Part shown: positions 7,613 to 13,558 of the stretch, in pieces
Numbering within the stretch: the first letter of the stretch is position 1
How the letters are laid out: each line of letters begins with the position of its first letter
Assembly (NCBI GenBank): GCA_903939555.1
Contig: CAJAHV010000178.1
Span: 1-16,660 of the forward strand
Reading direction: 5' to 3'
From: an uncultured Alphaproteobacteria bacterium
Lineage (GTDB): Bacteria > Pseudomonadota > Alphaproteobacteria > Sphingomonadales > Sphingomonadaceae
Length of the DNA: 16,660 bases
Notes under the pieces: generated by a model
What the model was told of the DNA's origin: nothing
What the model saw: only the letters and a program-made list of their open reading frames with translations
Databases searched by the model: none
Position numbers and translations under genes: made by a program

Positions 7613-7738
7613 TCAGCCTTGGCGGGCCTTGAAGCGACGATTGGTCTTGTTGATGACATAAGTGCGGCCATGACGGCGCACGACCTGGCAGTCGCGATGG
7701 CGATTCTTCAGCGACTTGAGGGAGTTGCGGACCTTCAT
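7613..7738 (-). CDS. rpmJ: 50S ribosomal protein L36 (cysteine-free form)
   Basis: This short gene encodes 41 residues starting MKVRNSLKSLKNRH, followed by RDCQVVRRHGRTYVINKTNRRFKARQG. It matches the alternative bL36 form: the opening MKVRNSLKSLK and the basic tail with NKTNRRFKARQ are typical, and the zinc-binding CxxC pair of the classical protein is absent, leaving a single Cys. L36 is a small, very basic protein of the large ribosomal subunit. The gene stands alone, as is usual for this form, with its own candidate promoter and terminator. The ribosome-binding site is weak (GAAAG). It is divergent from the lipoprotein gene at 7934. Confidence 0.96.
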   Translation of the reverse strand: MKVRNSLKSLKNRHRDCQVVRRHGRTYVINKTNRRFKARQG

Positions 7739-7779
7739 GGGAAAACTTTCGAATCTTTTCGTCTGAAACAAGAGCGCGC

Positions 7780-7808
7780 TGGCTAGGGAAGGCCATCGGT
7801 AAAGTCAA
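7780..7808 (-). promoter_or_regulatory. Candidate promoter for rpmJ
   Basis: On the minus strand TTGACT (7803-7808) and TAGCCA (7780-7785) are separated by exactly 17 bp. The implied start near 7773 gives a leader of about 35 nt before rpmJ. The -35 element matches five of six bases of the general bacterial consensus. The -10 element is of the same TAGC type seen upstream of gapR and the alcohol dehydrogenase. Confidence 0.5.
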
Positions 7809-7876
7809 CGAAATTGCATCGGACGTGCCCTGCCGGGCCGGCGATGGTTGCGTGCCGGGCGCACTCATGCGACCTC

Positions 7877-7918
7877 AAGGGCGCAATCACGCGCGGAAAG
7901 CTGTCGCTCCGCGCCCTT
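7877..7918 (+). promoter_or_regulatory. Two competing hairpins in the lipoprotein leader
   Basis: Two perfect inverted repeats share bases and cannot form together. AAGGGCGC (7877-7884) pairs with GCGCCCTT (7911-7918) over 8 bp, while GCGCGGA (7891-7897) pairs with TCCGCGC (7908-7914) over 7 bp. The structure ends 4 bp before the GGAG ribosome-binding site (7922-7925) of the lipoprotein gene. It could act on translation or transcription of that gene, or be chance in GC-rich DNA. No known riboswitch family is recognised. Confidence 0.35.
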
Positions 7919-7933
7919 TGTGGAGTAGTCGCC

Positions 7934-8536
7934 ATGCTTTGGAAGCCTGCACTCCGGTTGGCGCCGCTGGCCCTCGCCCTGCTGGTCGCCGGCTGCGTCA
8001 CCCCGCCGGTAACCGAAGTCACCCGTTTTCACCTCGGGCAGCCGATCCCCAGCGATACGATCGTCCTTGTCCCCAGTCCCGGGGGGGACGCCAACAGCCT
8101 GGAATTCCGCAGCCAAGCGGCGGTGGTGGCGCGTGACCTCGATGCTGTCGGCCTCCATCCGGCGGCCGATGGCAACAGCGGCTATATCGGCACGTTGAAG
8201 ATCGAGCAGTCGAGCCGTGCCGGTTCGCCGACATCATCGCCTGTCCGAATCGGCATCGGCGGTGCCACTGGTAGCCCCGGCGGTCGTGTTGGCGGCGGCG
8301 TGTCGGTGTCGGTCGGTCCCGCGCGCAGCGACGAGGTGCGCACCAATTTCCTCGGGCTGCAGATCCGCCGCCGGTCCGACGGGTCGATGGTCTGGGAAGG
8401 CCGGGCGGTGCAGGATGTCGCCGCTAATGCGCCGGCCGCGGCGCTCAATGCGGCGCTGCCGGTACTTTCGAAAGCGCTGTTAAGCGACTTCCCCGGGCCG
8501 AGCGGGCAGACAGTTAAGGTGAAGAGCGCCAAATGA
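7934..8536 (+). CDS. DUF4136-like lipoprotein
   Basis: This 200-residue protein starts with a lipoprotein signal peptide. A short charged region and a hydrophobic stretch (APLALALLVAGC) end in the lipobox LVAGC with Cys21 as the lipid-modified residue, so it is predicted to sit in the inner or outer membrane facing the periplasm. The mature part resembles DUF4136: TEVTRFHLGQPIP, SLEFRSQAAVVARDLDAVGLHP, a Gly/Ser-rich middle (about 105-135) and LQIRRRSDGSMVWEGRA. No biochemical role is known for the family. The ATG at 7934 is chosen because GGAG lies 8 nt upstream and the signal peptide begins there. It overlaps the next gene by ATGA. Confidence 0.8.
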   Translation: MLWKPALRLAPLALALLVAGCVTPPVTEVTRFHLGQPIPSDTIVLVPSPGGDANSLEFRSQAAVVARDLDAVGLHPAADGNSGYIGTLKIEQSSRAGSPTSSPVRIGIGGATGSPGGRVGGGVSVSVGPARSDEVRTNFLGLQIRRRSDGSMVWEGRAVQDVAANAPAAALNAALPVLSKALLSDFPGPSGQTVKVKSAK

Positions 8537-9666
8537 TCAGCATCAGTGCCGGTTTTGATTCGGGTAATATCGCCGTCCGCCGTTGCGCCGGGCCCGATGA
8601 CATCGAACTTGCCATCGTCCGGGACCATCTTTCAGACTTTTACCAATGGTTCCATTTCCGGCTGAGCGGTGCCCGCAGCCAGGCCTGCACGCTGCGCCTC
8701 GTCGACATGGCGGGGGCGGCCTATCCCGGCGGCTGGCCAGGCTATCGCGCCGTCATTTCAGGCGATCGCCAGACCTGGACGCGCGCCGACACCAGCTATG
8801 ATCCGGCCACCGGCAATGGCACGCTGACGATCCGCCTGACGCCCGACAGCGACACGGTGTGGATTGCCTATTTCGCGCCCTATTCGATGGAACGGCACCA
8901 TGATCTGGTGGCGCGCATTGCCGCTGCCCCCGGGGTTGCCGCCGATGTGCTCGGCTACAGCCTCGATGGCCAGGCGATTGACCGGCTGCGGATCGGCAGC
9001 GGGCCGTTGCAGGCTTGGCTCTATGCTCGCCAGCACCCGGGCGAGAGCATGGCCGAATGGTGGGCGGAAGGCGTGCTGGAACGGCTGGTCGATGCCGGCG
9101 ACCCGGTGGCGCGCAAGCTGCGCGATGCCGTCACTTTTCATATCATCCCCAACATGAACCCCGATGGCTCGCGGCGCGGGCACCTGCGCACCAATGCCGC
9201 CGGGGTGAACCTCAATCGCGAATGGGCTGCCCCTTCGGTGGAACGGTCCCCCGAAGTGCTGTGTGTATTGGCGGCGATGAAGCAAAGCGGCGTCGATTTT
9301 GCACTCGATGTGCATGGCGACGAAGCCATTCCGCATGTCTTCATCGCCGGCTTCGAAGGCATTCCGTCGATCACCGACAAGCAGCTGGGCCTGCTCGGCG
9401 ATTATCAGGCGCGGCTGGCGCGGTTGACTCCCGATTTCCAGACGCGGATCGGCTATCCGTCGGCAGCACCCGGCAAGGCCAATCTGACAATGAGCACGAA
9501 TGCCGTTGCCGAACGCTTCGGCTGCCTCGCGATGACGCTGGAAATGCCGTTCAAGGACAATGATGACCTGCCCGACCCGCAGGCCGGCTGGTCGCCAGGG
9601 CGCAGCAAGGCGCTGGGGCGTGATTGTCTGGCGGCACTGGCAGAAATTGTCGGCAATCTGCGATAA
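8533..9666 (+). CDS. M14-family carboxypeptidase (Nna1/cytosolic carboxypeptidase-like)
   Basis: This 377-residue zinc peptidase has two parts. The N-terminal beta-sandwich (about 1-120) contains YQWFHFRLSGA and VWIAYFAPYSMERH, which is typical of the cytosolic carboxypeptidase (M14D) branch. The catalytic domain follows, with zinc ligands His168 and Glu171 (ARQHPGES) and His261 (DVHGDE), the NMNPDGSRRGHLRTNAAGVNLNREW block that binds the substrate carboxylate, and catalytic Glu337 (LEMPFKD). All key residues are present. There is no signal peptide, so it should act in the cytoplasm, probably removing C-terminal residues from peptides or proteins; the natural substrate is unknown. Its start overlaps the lipoprotein stop by ATGA. 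Confidence 0.92.
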   Translation: MISISAGFDSGNIAVRRCAGPDDIELAIVRDHLSDFYQWFHFRLSGARSQACTLRLVDMAGAAYPGGWPGYRAVISGDRQTWTRADTSYDPATGNGTLTIRLTPDSDTVWIAYFAPYSMERHHDLVARIAAAPGVAADVLGYSLDGQAIDRLRIGSGPLQAWLYARQHPGESMAEWWAEGVLERLVDAGDPVARKLRDAVTFHIIPNMNPDGSRRGHLRTNAAGVNLNREWAAPSVERSPEVLCVLAAMKQSGVDFALDVHGDEAIPHVFIAGFEGIPSITDKQLGLLGDYQARLARLTPDFQTRIGYPSAAPGKANLTMSTNAVAERFGCLAMTLEMPFKDNDDLPDPQAGWSPGRSKALGRDCLAALAEIVGNLR

Positions 9667-9716
9667 TTGATCAATCTTGCCGCTCGGGTTCGCTTAACGG
9701 TGCCGGCAACCTTGCC

Positions 9717-9821
9717 ATGAAGACCCGCATGCGCTCTCGTCCCCCCTTGCTGATCGCTGTTGCCATCACCAGCCTCGCTGTTTTGGCTGTTCCATGCCCC
9801 GCTGAATCGGCTATCCCTTGA
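9717..9821 (+). CDS. Possible 34-residue hydrophobic leader peptide
   Basis: A short open frame starts MKTRMRSRPPLLIAVAITSL and continues with a hydrophobic run and AVPCPAESAIP, which looks like a signal peptide or a one-segment membrane peptide. It lies between the carboxypeptidase gene and the crotonase-family gene, and its TGA stop falls inside the palindrome at 9818-9833. There is no ribosome-binding site before the ATG, so it may be chance or the remnant of an exported protein. Otherwise the 193-bp intergenic region shows only that palindrome and a TTGATCAA just after the carboxypeptidase stop. Confidence 0.2.
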   Translation: MKTRMRSRPPLLIAVAITSLAVLAVPCPAESAIP

Positions 9822-9833
9822 CGTATACGTAAA
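9818..9833. promoter_or_regulatory. LiuR-like palindromic operator upstream of the PaaG-like gene
   Basis: TTGACGTATACGTAAA is a 16-bp palindrome with one mismatched pair, centred 34 bp before the ATG of the crotonase-family gene. From memory, it closely resembles the operators proposed for LiuR, a MerR-family regulator of branched-chain amino acid and acyl-CoA breakdown in proteobacteria. Its TTGACG could double as a -35 element, but no good -10 follows at 17 or 19 bp. No MerR regulator gene is in the window. Confidence 0.5.
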
Positions 9834-9859
9834 GCCATCGAGCCGGGAGCGCTGACGCC

Positions 9860-10657
9860 ATGACCTATGAACACATTCTTTTTGCCGAAGCCGATGGTGT
9901 TGCGACGCTGACCATCAACCGCCCGGCACAGCTCAATGCCCTGCACCTCGGCGTCATCAGCGAGATGATCAACGCCGTCGACCGGGTGCGCGACGAAGGC
10001 ACGGCGCGGGTGCTGGTGCTGACCGGTACCGGCCGCGCCTTTTGCAGCGGCGCGGATCTCGCGGGCGGCGGCGCGACGGGCGGCGGCGGCAGCGGTCCGG
10101 TGGATGCCGGCAAGGGGCTGGAGACGCATTTCAATCCGCTGCTCGAGCGGCTGTTCGCGCTGCCGGTGCCGGTGATCACCGCGATCAACGGCCTCGCCGC
10201 CGGGGCCGGCTGTTCCTATGCGCTGGCCGGCGATATCGTCGTGGCGGCGAAAAGCGCTTATTTCCTGCAGGCTTTCGTCAACATCGGGCTGGTCCCCGAT
10301 GTCGGATCGACGTGGCTGCTGCCGCGCCTCGTCGGCAAGGCACGCGCTCAGGCGATGATGATGCTGGGCGAAAAGATCCCGGCTGAAACCGCCGTCGAAT
10401 GGGGCATGATCTACAAGGCCGTCGATGATGCCGATCTGGCTGCTACCGTCAGCGCCATCGCGCAGAAGATGGCCAAGGGGCCAACGCTGTCGTACCGGCT
10501 GATCCGCCAGGGCATCCGCGACAGCCTCGACAAGACGCTGACCGAAGCCTTGATGGTCGAGCGCCGTAACCAGCTCCACGCTGGCCGCAGCGCCGATTTT
10601 GCCGAAGGTGTGACAGCCTTCCTGCAAAAGCGCCCGGCCGCCTTCAAGGGTAATTGA
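9860..10657 (+). CDS. Enoyl-CoA hydratase/isomerase family protein, PaaG-like isomerase
   Basis: This 265-residue crotonase-fold enzyme acts on an acyl-CoA in the cytoplasm. The oxyanion-hole segments GRAFCSGADLA and INGLAAGAGCSYALAGDIVVA are present. Neither catalytic glutamate of a true enoyl-CoA hydratase is visible: the first position is Ser (GAGCSYA), the second is Phe in LQAFVNIGLV. Instead GLVPDVGSTWLLPRLVG has an Asp where isomerases such as PaaG (phenylacetate ring-epoxide isomerase) and dienoyl-CoA isomerases keep their acid. Double-bond or ring isomerisation is therefore more likely than hydration. A Gly-rich insertion (GGGATGGGGSG) follows the first motif. GGAG lies 10 nt before the ATG. 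A LiuR-like palindrome precedes it, and its 3' end overlaps the phhA end by 14 bp on opposite strands. Confidence 0.88.
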   Translation: MTYEHILFAEADGVATLTINRPAQLNALHLGVISEMINAVDRVRDEGTARVLVLTGTGRAFCSGADLAGGGATGGGGSGPVDAGKGLETHFNPLLERLFALPVPVITAINGLAAGAGCSYALAGDIVVAAKSAYFLQAFVNIGLVPDVGSTWLLPRLVGKARAQAMMMLGEKIPAETAVEWGMIYKAVDDADLAATVSAIAQKMAKGPTLSYRLIRQGIRDSLDKTLTEALMVERRNQLHAGRSADFAEGVTAFLQKRPAAFKGN

Positions 10658-11537
10658 GCCCCCTTGGCACGGCTTGGTCGGCGGTGTGGTCCTGGCGGCC
10701 CCGGGTGTACACCCGGTCGGTCGGCAGGACCGTGCCGATGGCGATGTCGGGCGTCGTCTCGAGCGCCGTATAAAGCGGGCCGAAATCGGTCTCCTGCGTC
10801 TGGCGCAACAAGTCATCGAAACTGTCGATGACGAAGTAATTCTGCTGGTAATCATCGATGCGATATGGGGTGCGCATCAACCGCAGCATGTCGAACCCCA
10901 GCCGGTGCGGGCTCGGATCATCGAGCGCGAACAGCGATTCGCCGTGTGAGGAGACGATGCCGGCACCAAAGAGCTTCAGCGCATCGCCACTGCGCACCAG
11001 CCCGAATTCGACCGTGTACCAATAGAGCCGCGACAGCCGGGCAATCGCCCCGGCGCCGGCAGCGCGCAGGCCACCGCGGCCATAGGCCTGCATGTAATCG
11101 GCAAAAACCTTGTTGGCGAGCAGCGGCACATGCCCGAAAACATCGTGGAAGACATCGGGCTCCTGCAGATAATCAAGCTGTTCCGGGGTGCGGATGAAGC
11201 GCCCCGAAACAAAGCGCCGCTCGGCAAGATGGCCGAAGAACACGTCATCGGGCACCAGCCCGGGCACCGCCACCACCTGCCAGCCGGTCAGGTCGAGCAG
11301 CCGCGCCGACAGTTCGGCAAAATCGGGAATTCCGGGCTGGCGCATCTTGAGCACATCGACGCCGGCGAGAAATTCCGGCGCCGCACGCTCCTGCAGCATC
11401 GCGACCTGGCGGGCGAACAACTGGTCCCACACGGCGTGTTCGGCGGGCGTGTAATCGGCCCAACGCTGGTCGATCGTCCAGTCGGCGGCGCCTGGTGGCG
11501 GGGCGTCGGGCAGCGGTTTGTTGGCATCCTTGATCAT
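10644..11537 (-). CDS. phhA: Phenylalanine 4-monooxygenase
   Basis: This enzyme hydroxylates L-phenylalanine to L-tyrosine using tetrahydrobiopterin, O2 and non-haem iron, the entry step of phenylalanine breakdown. The 297-residue protein has the normal bacterial single-domain layout. The iron ligands are His131 and His136 (FHDVFGHVPLL) and Glu177 (YWYTVEFGL). LTGWQVVAVPGLVP, FIRTPEQLDYLQEPD, and the C-terminal GAGIVSSHGE, PYRIDDYQQNYFVI and FGPLYTAL segments are characteristic. No ribosome-binding site is clear before the ATG. The gene for pterin-4a-carbinolamine dehydratase (phhB), its usual partner, is not in the window. It lies 37 bp after the zinc dehydrogenase gene on the same strand and may be co-transcribed with it. 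Confidence 0.96.
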   Translation of the reverse strand: MIKDANKPLPDAPPPGAADWTIDQRWADYTPAEHAVWDQLFARQVAMLQERAAPEFLAGVDVLKMRQPGIPDFAELSARLLDLTGWQVVAVPGLVPDDVFFGHLAERRFVSGRFIRTPEQLDYLQEPDVFHDVFGHVPLLANKVFADYMQAYGRGGLRAAGAGAIARLSRLYWYTVEFGLVRSGDALKLFGAGIVSSHGESLFALDDPSPHRLGFDMLRLMRTPYRIDDYQQNYFVIDSFDDLLRQTQETDFGPLYTALETTPDIAIGTVLPTDRVYTRGRQDHTADQAVPRGLNYP

Positions 11538-11559
11538 GGTGCGGCGCTAACAGCCAAGC

Positions 11560-11573
11560 CGCGGGGGGCCGCG
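11560..11573 (-). terminator. Short hairpin after the zinc dehydrogenase gene
   Basis: CGCGG (11560-11564) and CCGCG (11569-11573) pair around a 4-nt loop just after the dehydrogenase stop on the minus strand. There is no T-tract and the stem is only 5 bp. It is at best a weak pause or 3'-end structure between this gene and phhA. Confidence 0.2.
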
Positions 11574-11574
11574 A

Positions 11575-12753
11575 TCAATCCATCACCAGAACGGGTTTAA
11601 TCACCCGGCCGGCGCGCATGTCGGCCACCGCTTCGTTGATCGCACTGAACGGATAGGTGGTGACCAGCCGGTCGTGCGGGAAGCGCCCGGCGCGGTGGCG
11701 TTCGATCAGTTCAGGAATAAAGACCTGCGGGTCGGCATCGCCTTCGACCGCGCCGCGAATCGACTTGCCGCCGAGCAGCAGATTGGGATTGATGCTGACT
11801 TCGGTGCCCGGCGGGGTGACGGCGAGCACCGCCAATTGCCCGCGCGAGGCCAGAGCCTCGGTGCCGGCGCGGATGATCGCGGCGATGCCGGTGGTGTCGA
11901 CGATGAAATCGACGCCGGTCGGCAGGATCGCGCGCAGATCGGCGGCAAGGCGCGACGGATCGGACAGGATGCCATGGCTCGCCCCCAATTGCAGGGCGAG
12001 GTCGATGCGCTCCTGATTGATGTCGACGGCGATGACCGGGCTGCAACCGCTGTCGACCGCAGCCATCAGCGCCGCCAGCCCGACGCTGCCGGTGCCGAAC
12101 ACCGCCAGCGATTGCCCGGCGCGCGGTGCCAGGCTGTTATACACGGTGCCGGCGCCGGTCTGCATGCCGCAGCCGAACGGCGCTGCCAGCGCGAAATCGA
12201 GATCGGGCGGGATCTTCACGGTATTGCGGGCATAGGCGATGGCGTGGGTGGCAAAGCTCGATTGCCCGAAGAAACCGCCATAGACCGCGCCGCCGGCGGC
12301 CTGCATCGGCACCCGGCCGTCCGACAACAGCCCGGCATAGTTGAGCAGCATGAAATCGCTGCAATATTGTGGGTGATCATCGGTGCAATTGCCGCAATGG
12401 CCGCAACTGGCATAACTGAGCACGACATGGTCGCCGATGTCGACGTTGCCGACACCTTCGCCGATGGCGCGCACGATGCCGGCACCTTCATGGCCGAGCA
12501 CCTGCGGCAGCGGCAGGCCCTGTTCGTAATTCTGCACCCCGACGTCTGTATGGCAGATGCCACAGGCGCGAATCTCGACGAGCACCTGCCCCGGGCCGGG
12601 CGCCGCCAGCGTCACCGCTTCCAGCGCATAGGGGGCGCCGCGGGCGCGCAGCACGGCGGCGGTTGCCGCGGTCGGCTGGCGCGCAGCGGCATTTTCTGCC
12701 TCTGCTGTAACCGCGCTGATCGCGGCATTGGCAGCAATGACGGCGGCATCCAT
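11575..12753 (-). CDS. Zinc-dependent alcohol dehydrogenase, aryl-alcohol type
   Basis: This 392-residue medium-chain dehydrogenase oxidises an alcohol with NAD(P). Catalytic zinc residues are seen in CGICHTD (Cys64), GHEG (His88, Glu89) and FGCGMQTG. The structural zinc set Cys117, Cys120, Cys123 and Cys131 (SCGHCGNCTDDHPQYC) is complete. The nucleotide-binding fold has GTGSVG, with an acidic residue at the end of the next strand (VIAVDIN), which favours NAD. The sequence resembles aryl- and benzyl-alcohol dehydrogenases. ATG at 12753 is chosen because GGGAGAG lies directly upstream. This gives an Ala-rich N-terminal extension of about 30 residues before the family start near TAAVLRARGAPYALE. 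A divergent GST gene lies 117 bp away. Confidence 0.92.
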   Translation of the reverse strand: MDAAVIAANAAISAVTAEAENAAARQPTAATAAVLRARGAPYALEAVTLAAPGPGQVLVEIRACGICHTDVGVQNYEQGLPLPQVLGHEGAGIVRAIGEGVGNVDIGDHVVLSYASCGHCGNCTDDHPQYCSDFMLLNYAGLLSDGRVPMQAAGGAVYGGFFGQSSFATHAIAYARNTVKIPPDLDFALAAPFGCGMQTGAGTVYNSLAPRAGQSLAVFGTGSVGLAALMAAVDSGCSPVIAVDINQERIDLALQLGASHGILSDPSRLAADLRAILPTGVDFIVDTTGIAAIIRAGTEALASRGQLAVLAVTPPGTEVSINPNLLLGGKSIRGAVEGDADPQVFIPELIERHRAGRFPHDRLVTTYPFSAINEAVADMRAGRVIKPVLVMD

Positions 12754-12779
12754 GGCTCTCTCCCTGGTCTTATGTTGAC

Positions 12780-12808
12780 AGGCTAGCGCGTCCCTCTGCA
12801 CGCGTCAC
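12780..12808 (-). promoter_or_regulatory. Candidate promoter for the zinc dehydrogenase
   Basis: On the minus strand GTGACG (12803-12808) and TAGCCT (12780-12785) are separated by exactly 17 bp, placing the start near 12773, about 20 nt before the ATG. It shares the 17-bp spacer and TAGC-type -10 with the rpmJ and gapR candidates. It lies back to back with a candidate promoter for the divergent GST gene. Confidence 0.4.
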
Positions 12809-12810
12809 CC

Positions 12811-12839
12811 TTGACGATGCCGTCGCGTGCCGCCAGCGT
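12811..12839 (+). promoter_or_regulatory. Candidate promoter for the second GST
   Basis: TTGACG (12811-12816) and CAGCGT (12834-12839) are separated by 17 bp. The implied start near 12846 gives a leader of about 25 nt. The -35 element is strong by eye and the -10 is weak, but it resembles the TAGCGT of the gapR candidate. The two divergent -35 elements in this region are only 2 bp apart, so one bound regulator could affect both genes. Confidence 0.35.
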
Positions 12840-12870
12840 CCAAAAACCGGCAAGCAGGGTTGCGTACAAA

Positions 12871-13509
12871 ATGATCATCTATGGTTCGACGATGTCGCCT
12901 TTCGTCCGCAAGGTGCTGGCGCTGGCGGCCGAACTGGGGCTGACGGTTGACGCGAAACAGGTCGGCCTCGGCTCGCAGGATCCGGAATTTCGTGCCGCCA
13001 GCCCATTCGGCAAGATTCCCGCCTTGCGTGATGGCGACTTCACGCTCGCCGATTCGTCGGCGATTGCGCATTATCTGCTGGCGCTTGCGCCCGAATCGAC
13101 ATTGCTGCCCGCAGCGCCGCAAGCGCGGGCGACGACCATCTGGTTCGACGAATTCGCCGATACCATCCTGACGGCGGCCGCCGGCAAGATGTTCTTCAAT
13201 CGCATCGTGGCGCCGCGCTTCTTGAAGCAACCGGGGGACCAGGCCGCTGCCGACAAGGCCGAGGCGGAGGAACTGCCACCCGTGCTCGCCTATCTGGAGC
13301 GGGTACTGCCCGCCAGCGGCCATCTTGTCGAAGACCGGTTGACGCTGGCCGATATCGCGGTGGCCAGTCCGTTCGCCAATCTTGGCCATGCCGGCTATCG
13401 CATCGATGCGACCGTCTATCCGCGCGTTGCTGCTTTTGCCGGCGCCATGCTGGCCCGGCCGGCCTTTGCCGATCTGATCAGCCGCGAAACCCGCGCGCTC
13501 AACCGGTGA
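12871..13509 (+). CDS. Glutathione S-transferase family protein
   Basis: This 212-residue protein has a thioredoxin-fold N-terminal domain (MIIYGSTMSPFVRKVLALAA with Ser9 in the catalytic position, SPFGKIPALRDGD with the cis-proline loop, LADSSAIAHYL for glutathione binding) and a helical C-terminal domain with RLTLADIAVASPFAN. It should be cytosolic, with an unknown substrate. The frame is open 20 codons further upstream, but this ATG is chosen because the first beta strand starts here and the upstream residues are not GST-like. The next gene, xseB, starts 49 bp later. It has the same length and a similar opening as the GST at 4041-4679, so the two are probably distant paralogues. Confidence 0.9.
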   Translation: MIIYGSTMSPFVRKVLALAAELGLTVDAKQVGLGSQDPEFRAASPFGKIPALRDGDFTLADSSAIAHYLLALAPESTLLPAAPQARATTIWFDEFADTILTAAAGKMFFNRIVAPRFLKQPGDQAAADKAEAEELPPVLAYLERVLPASGHLVEDRLTLADIAVASPFANLGHAGYRIDATVYPRVAAFAGAMLARPAFADLISRETRALNR

Positions 13510-13523
13510 CTGCGCCTCGCGGC

Positions 13524-13552
13524 TTGACCCTGTCGGCGCGCCCGTTCAAACA
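13524..13552 (+). promoter_or_regulatory. Candidate promoter for xseB, possibly leaderless
   Basis: TTGACC (13524-13529) and CAAACA (13547-13552) are separated by 17 bp. The expected start falls at or within a base or two of the xseB ATG at 13559, and no ribosome-binding site precedes that ATG. If the promoter is real, xseB could be translated from a leaderless message. The -10 match is poor. Confidence 0.3.
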
Positions 13553-13558
13553 CGCGAC

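Noticed and set aside
9667..9674. TTGATCAA as a possible FNR-type site
   Set aside because: FNR sites need a 4-bp spacer between TTGAT and ATCAA; here the halves overlap, so it is only a short palindrome after a stop codon.
9671..10855. Open minus-strand frame of about 394 codons opposite the crotonase-family gene
   Set aside because: It is a composition-driven shadow covering an intergenic region and a real gene; no domain is recognisable.
11674..12786. Open plus-strand frame of about 370 codons opposite the zinc dehydrogenase
   Set aside because: The dehydrogenase with its complete zinc sites explains this region.
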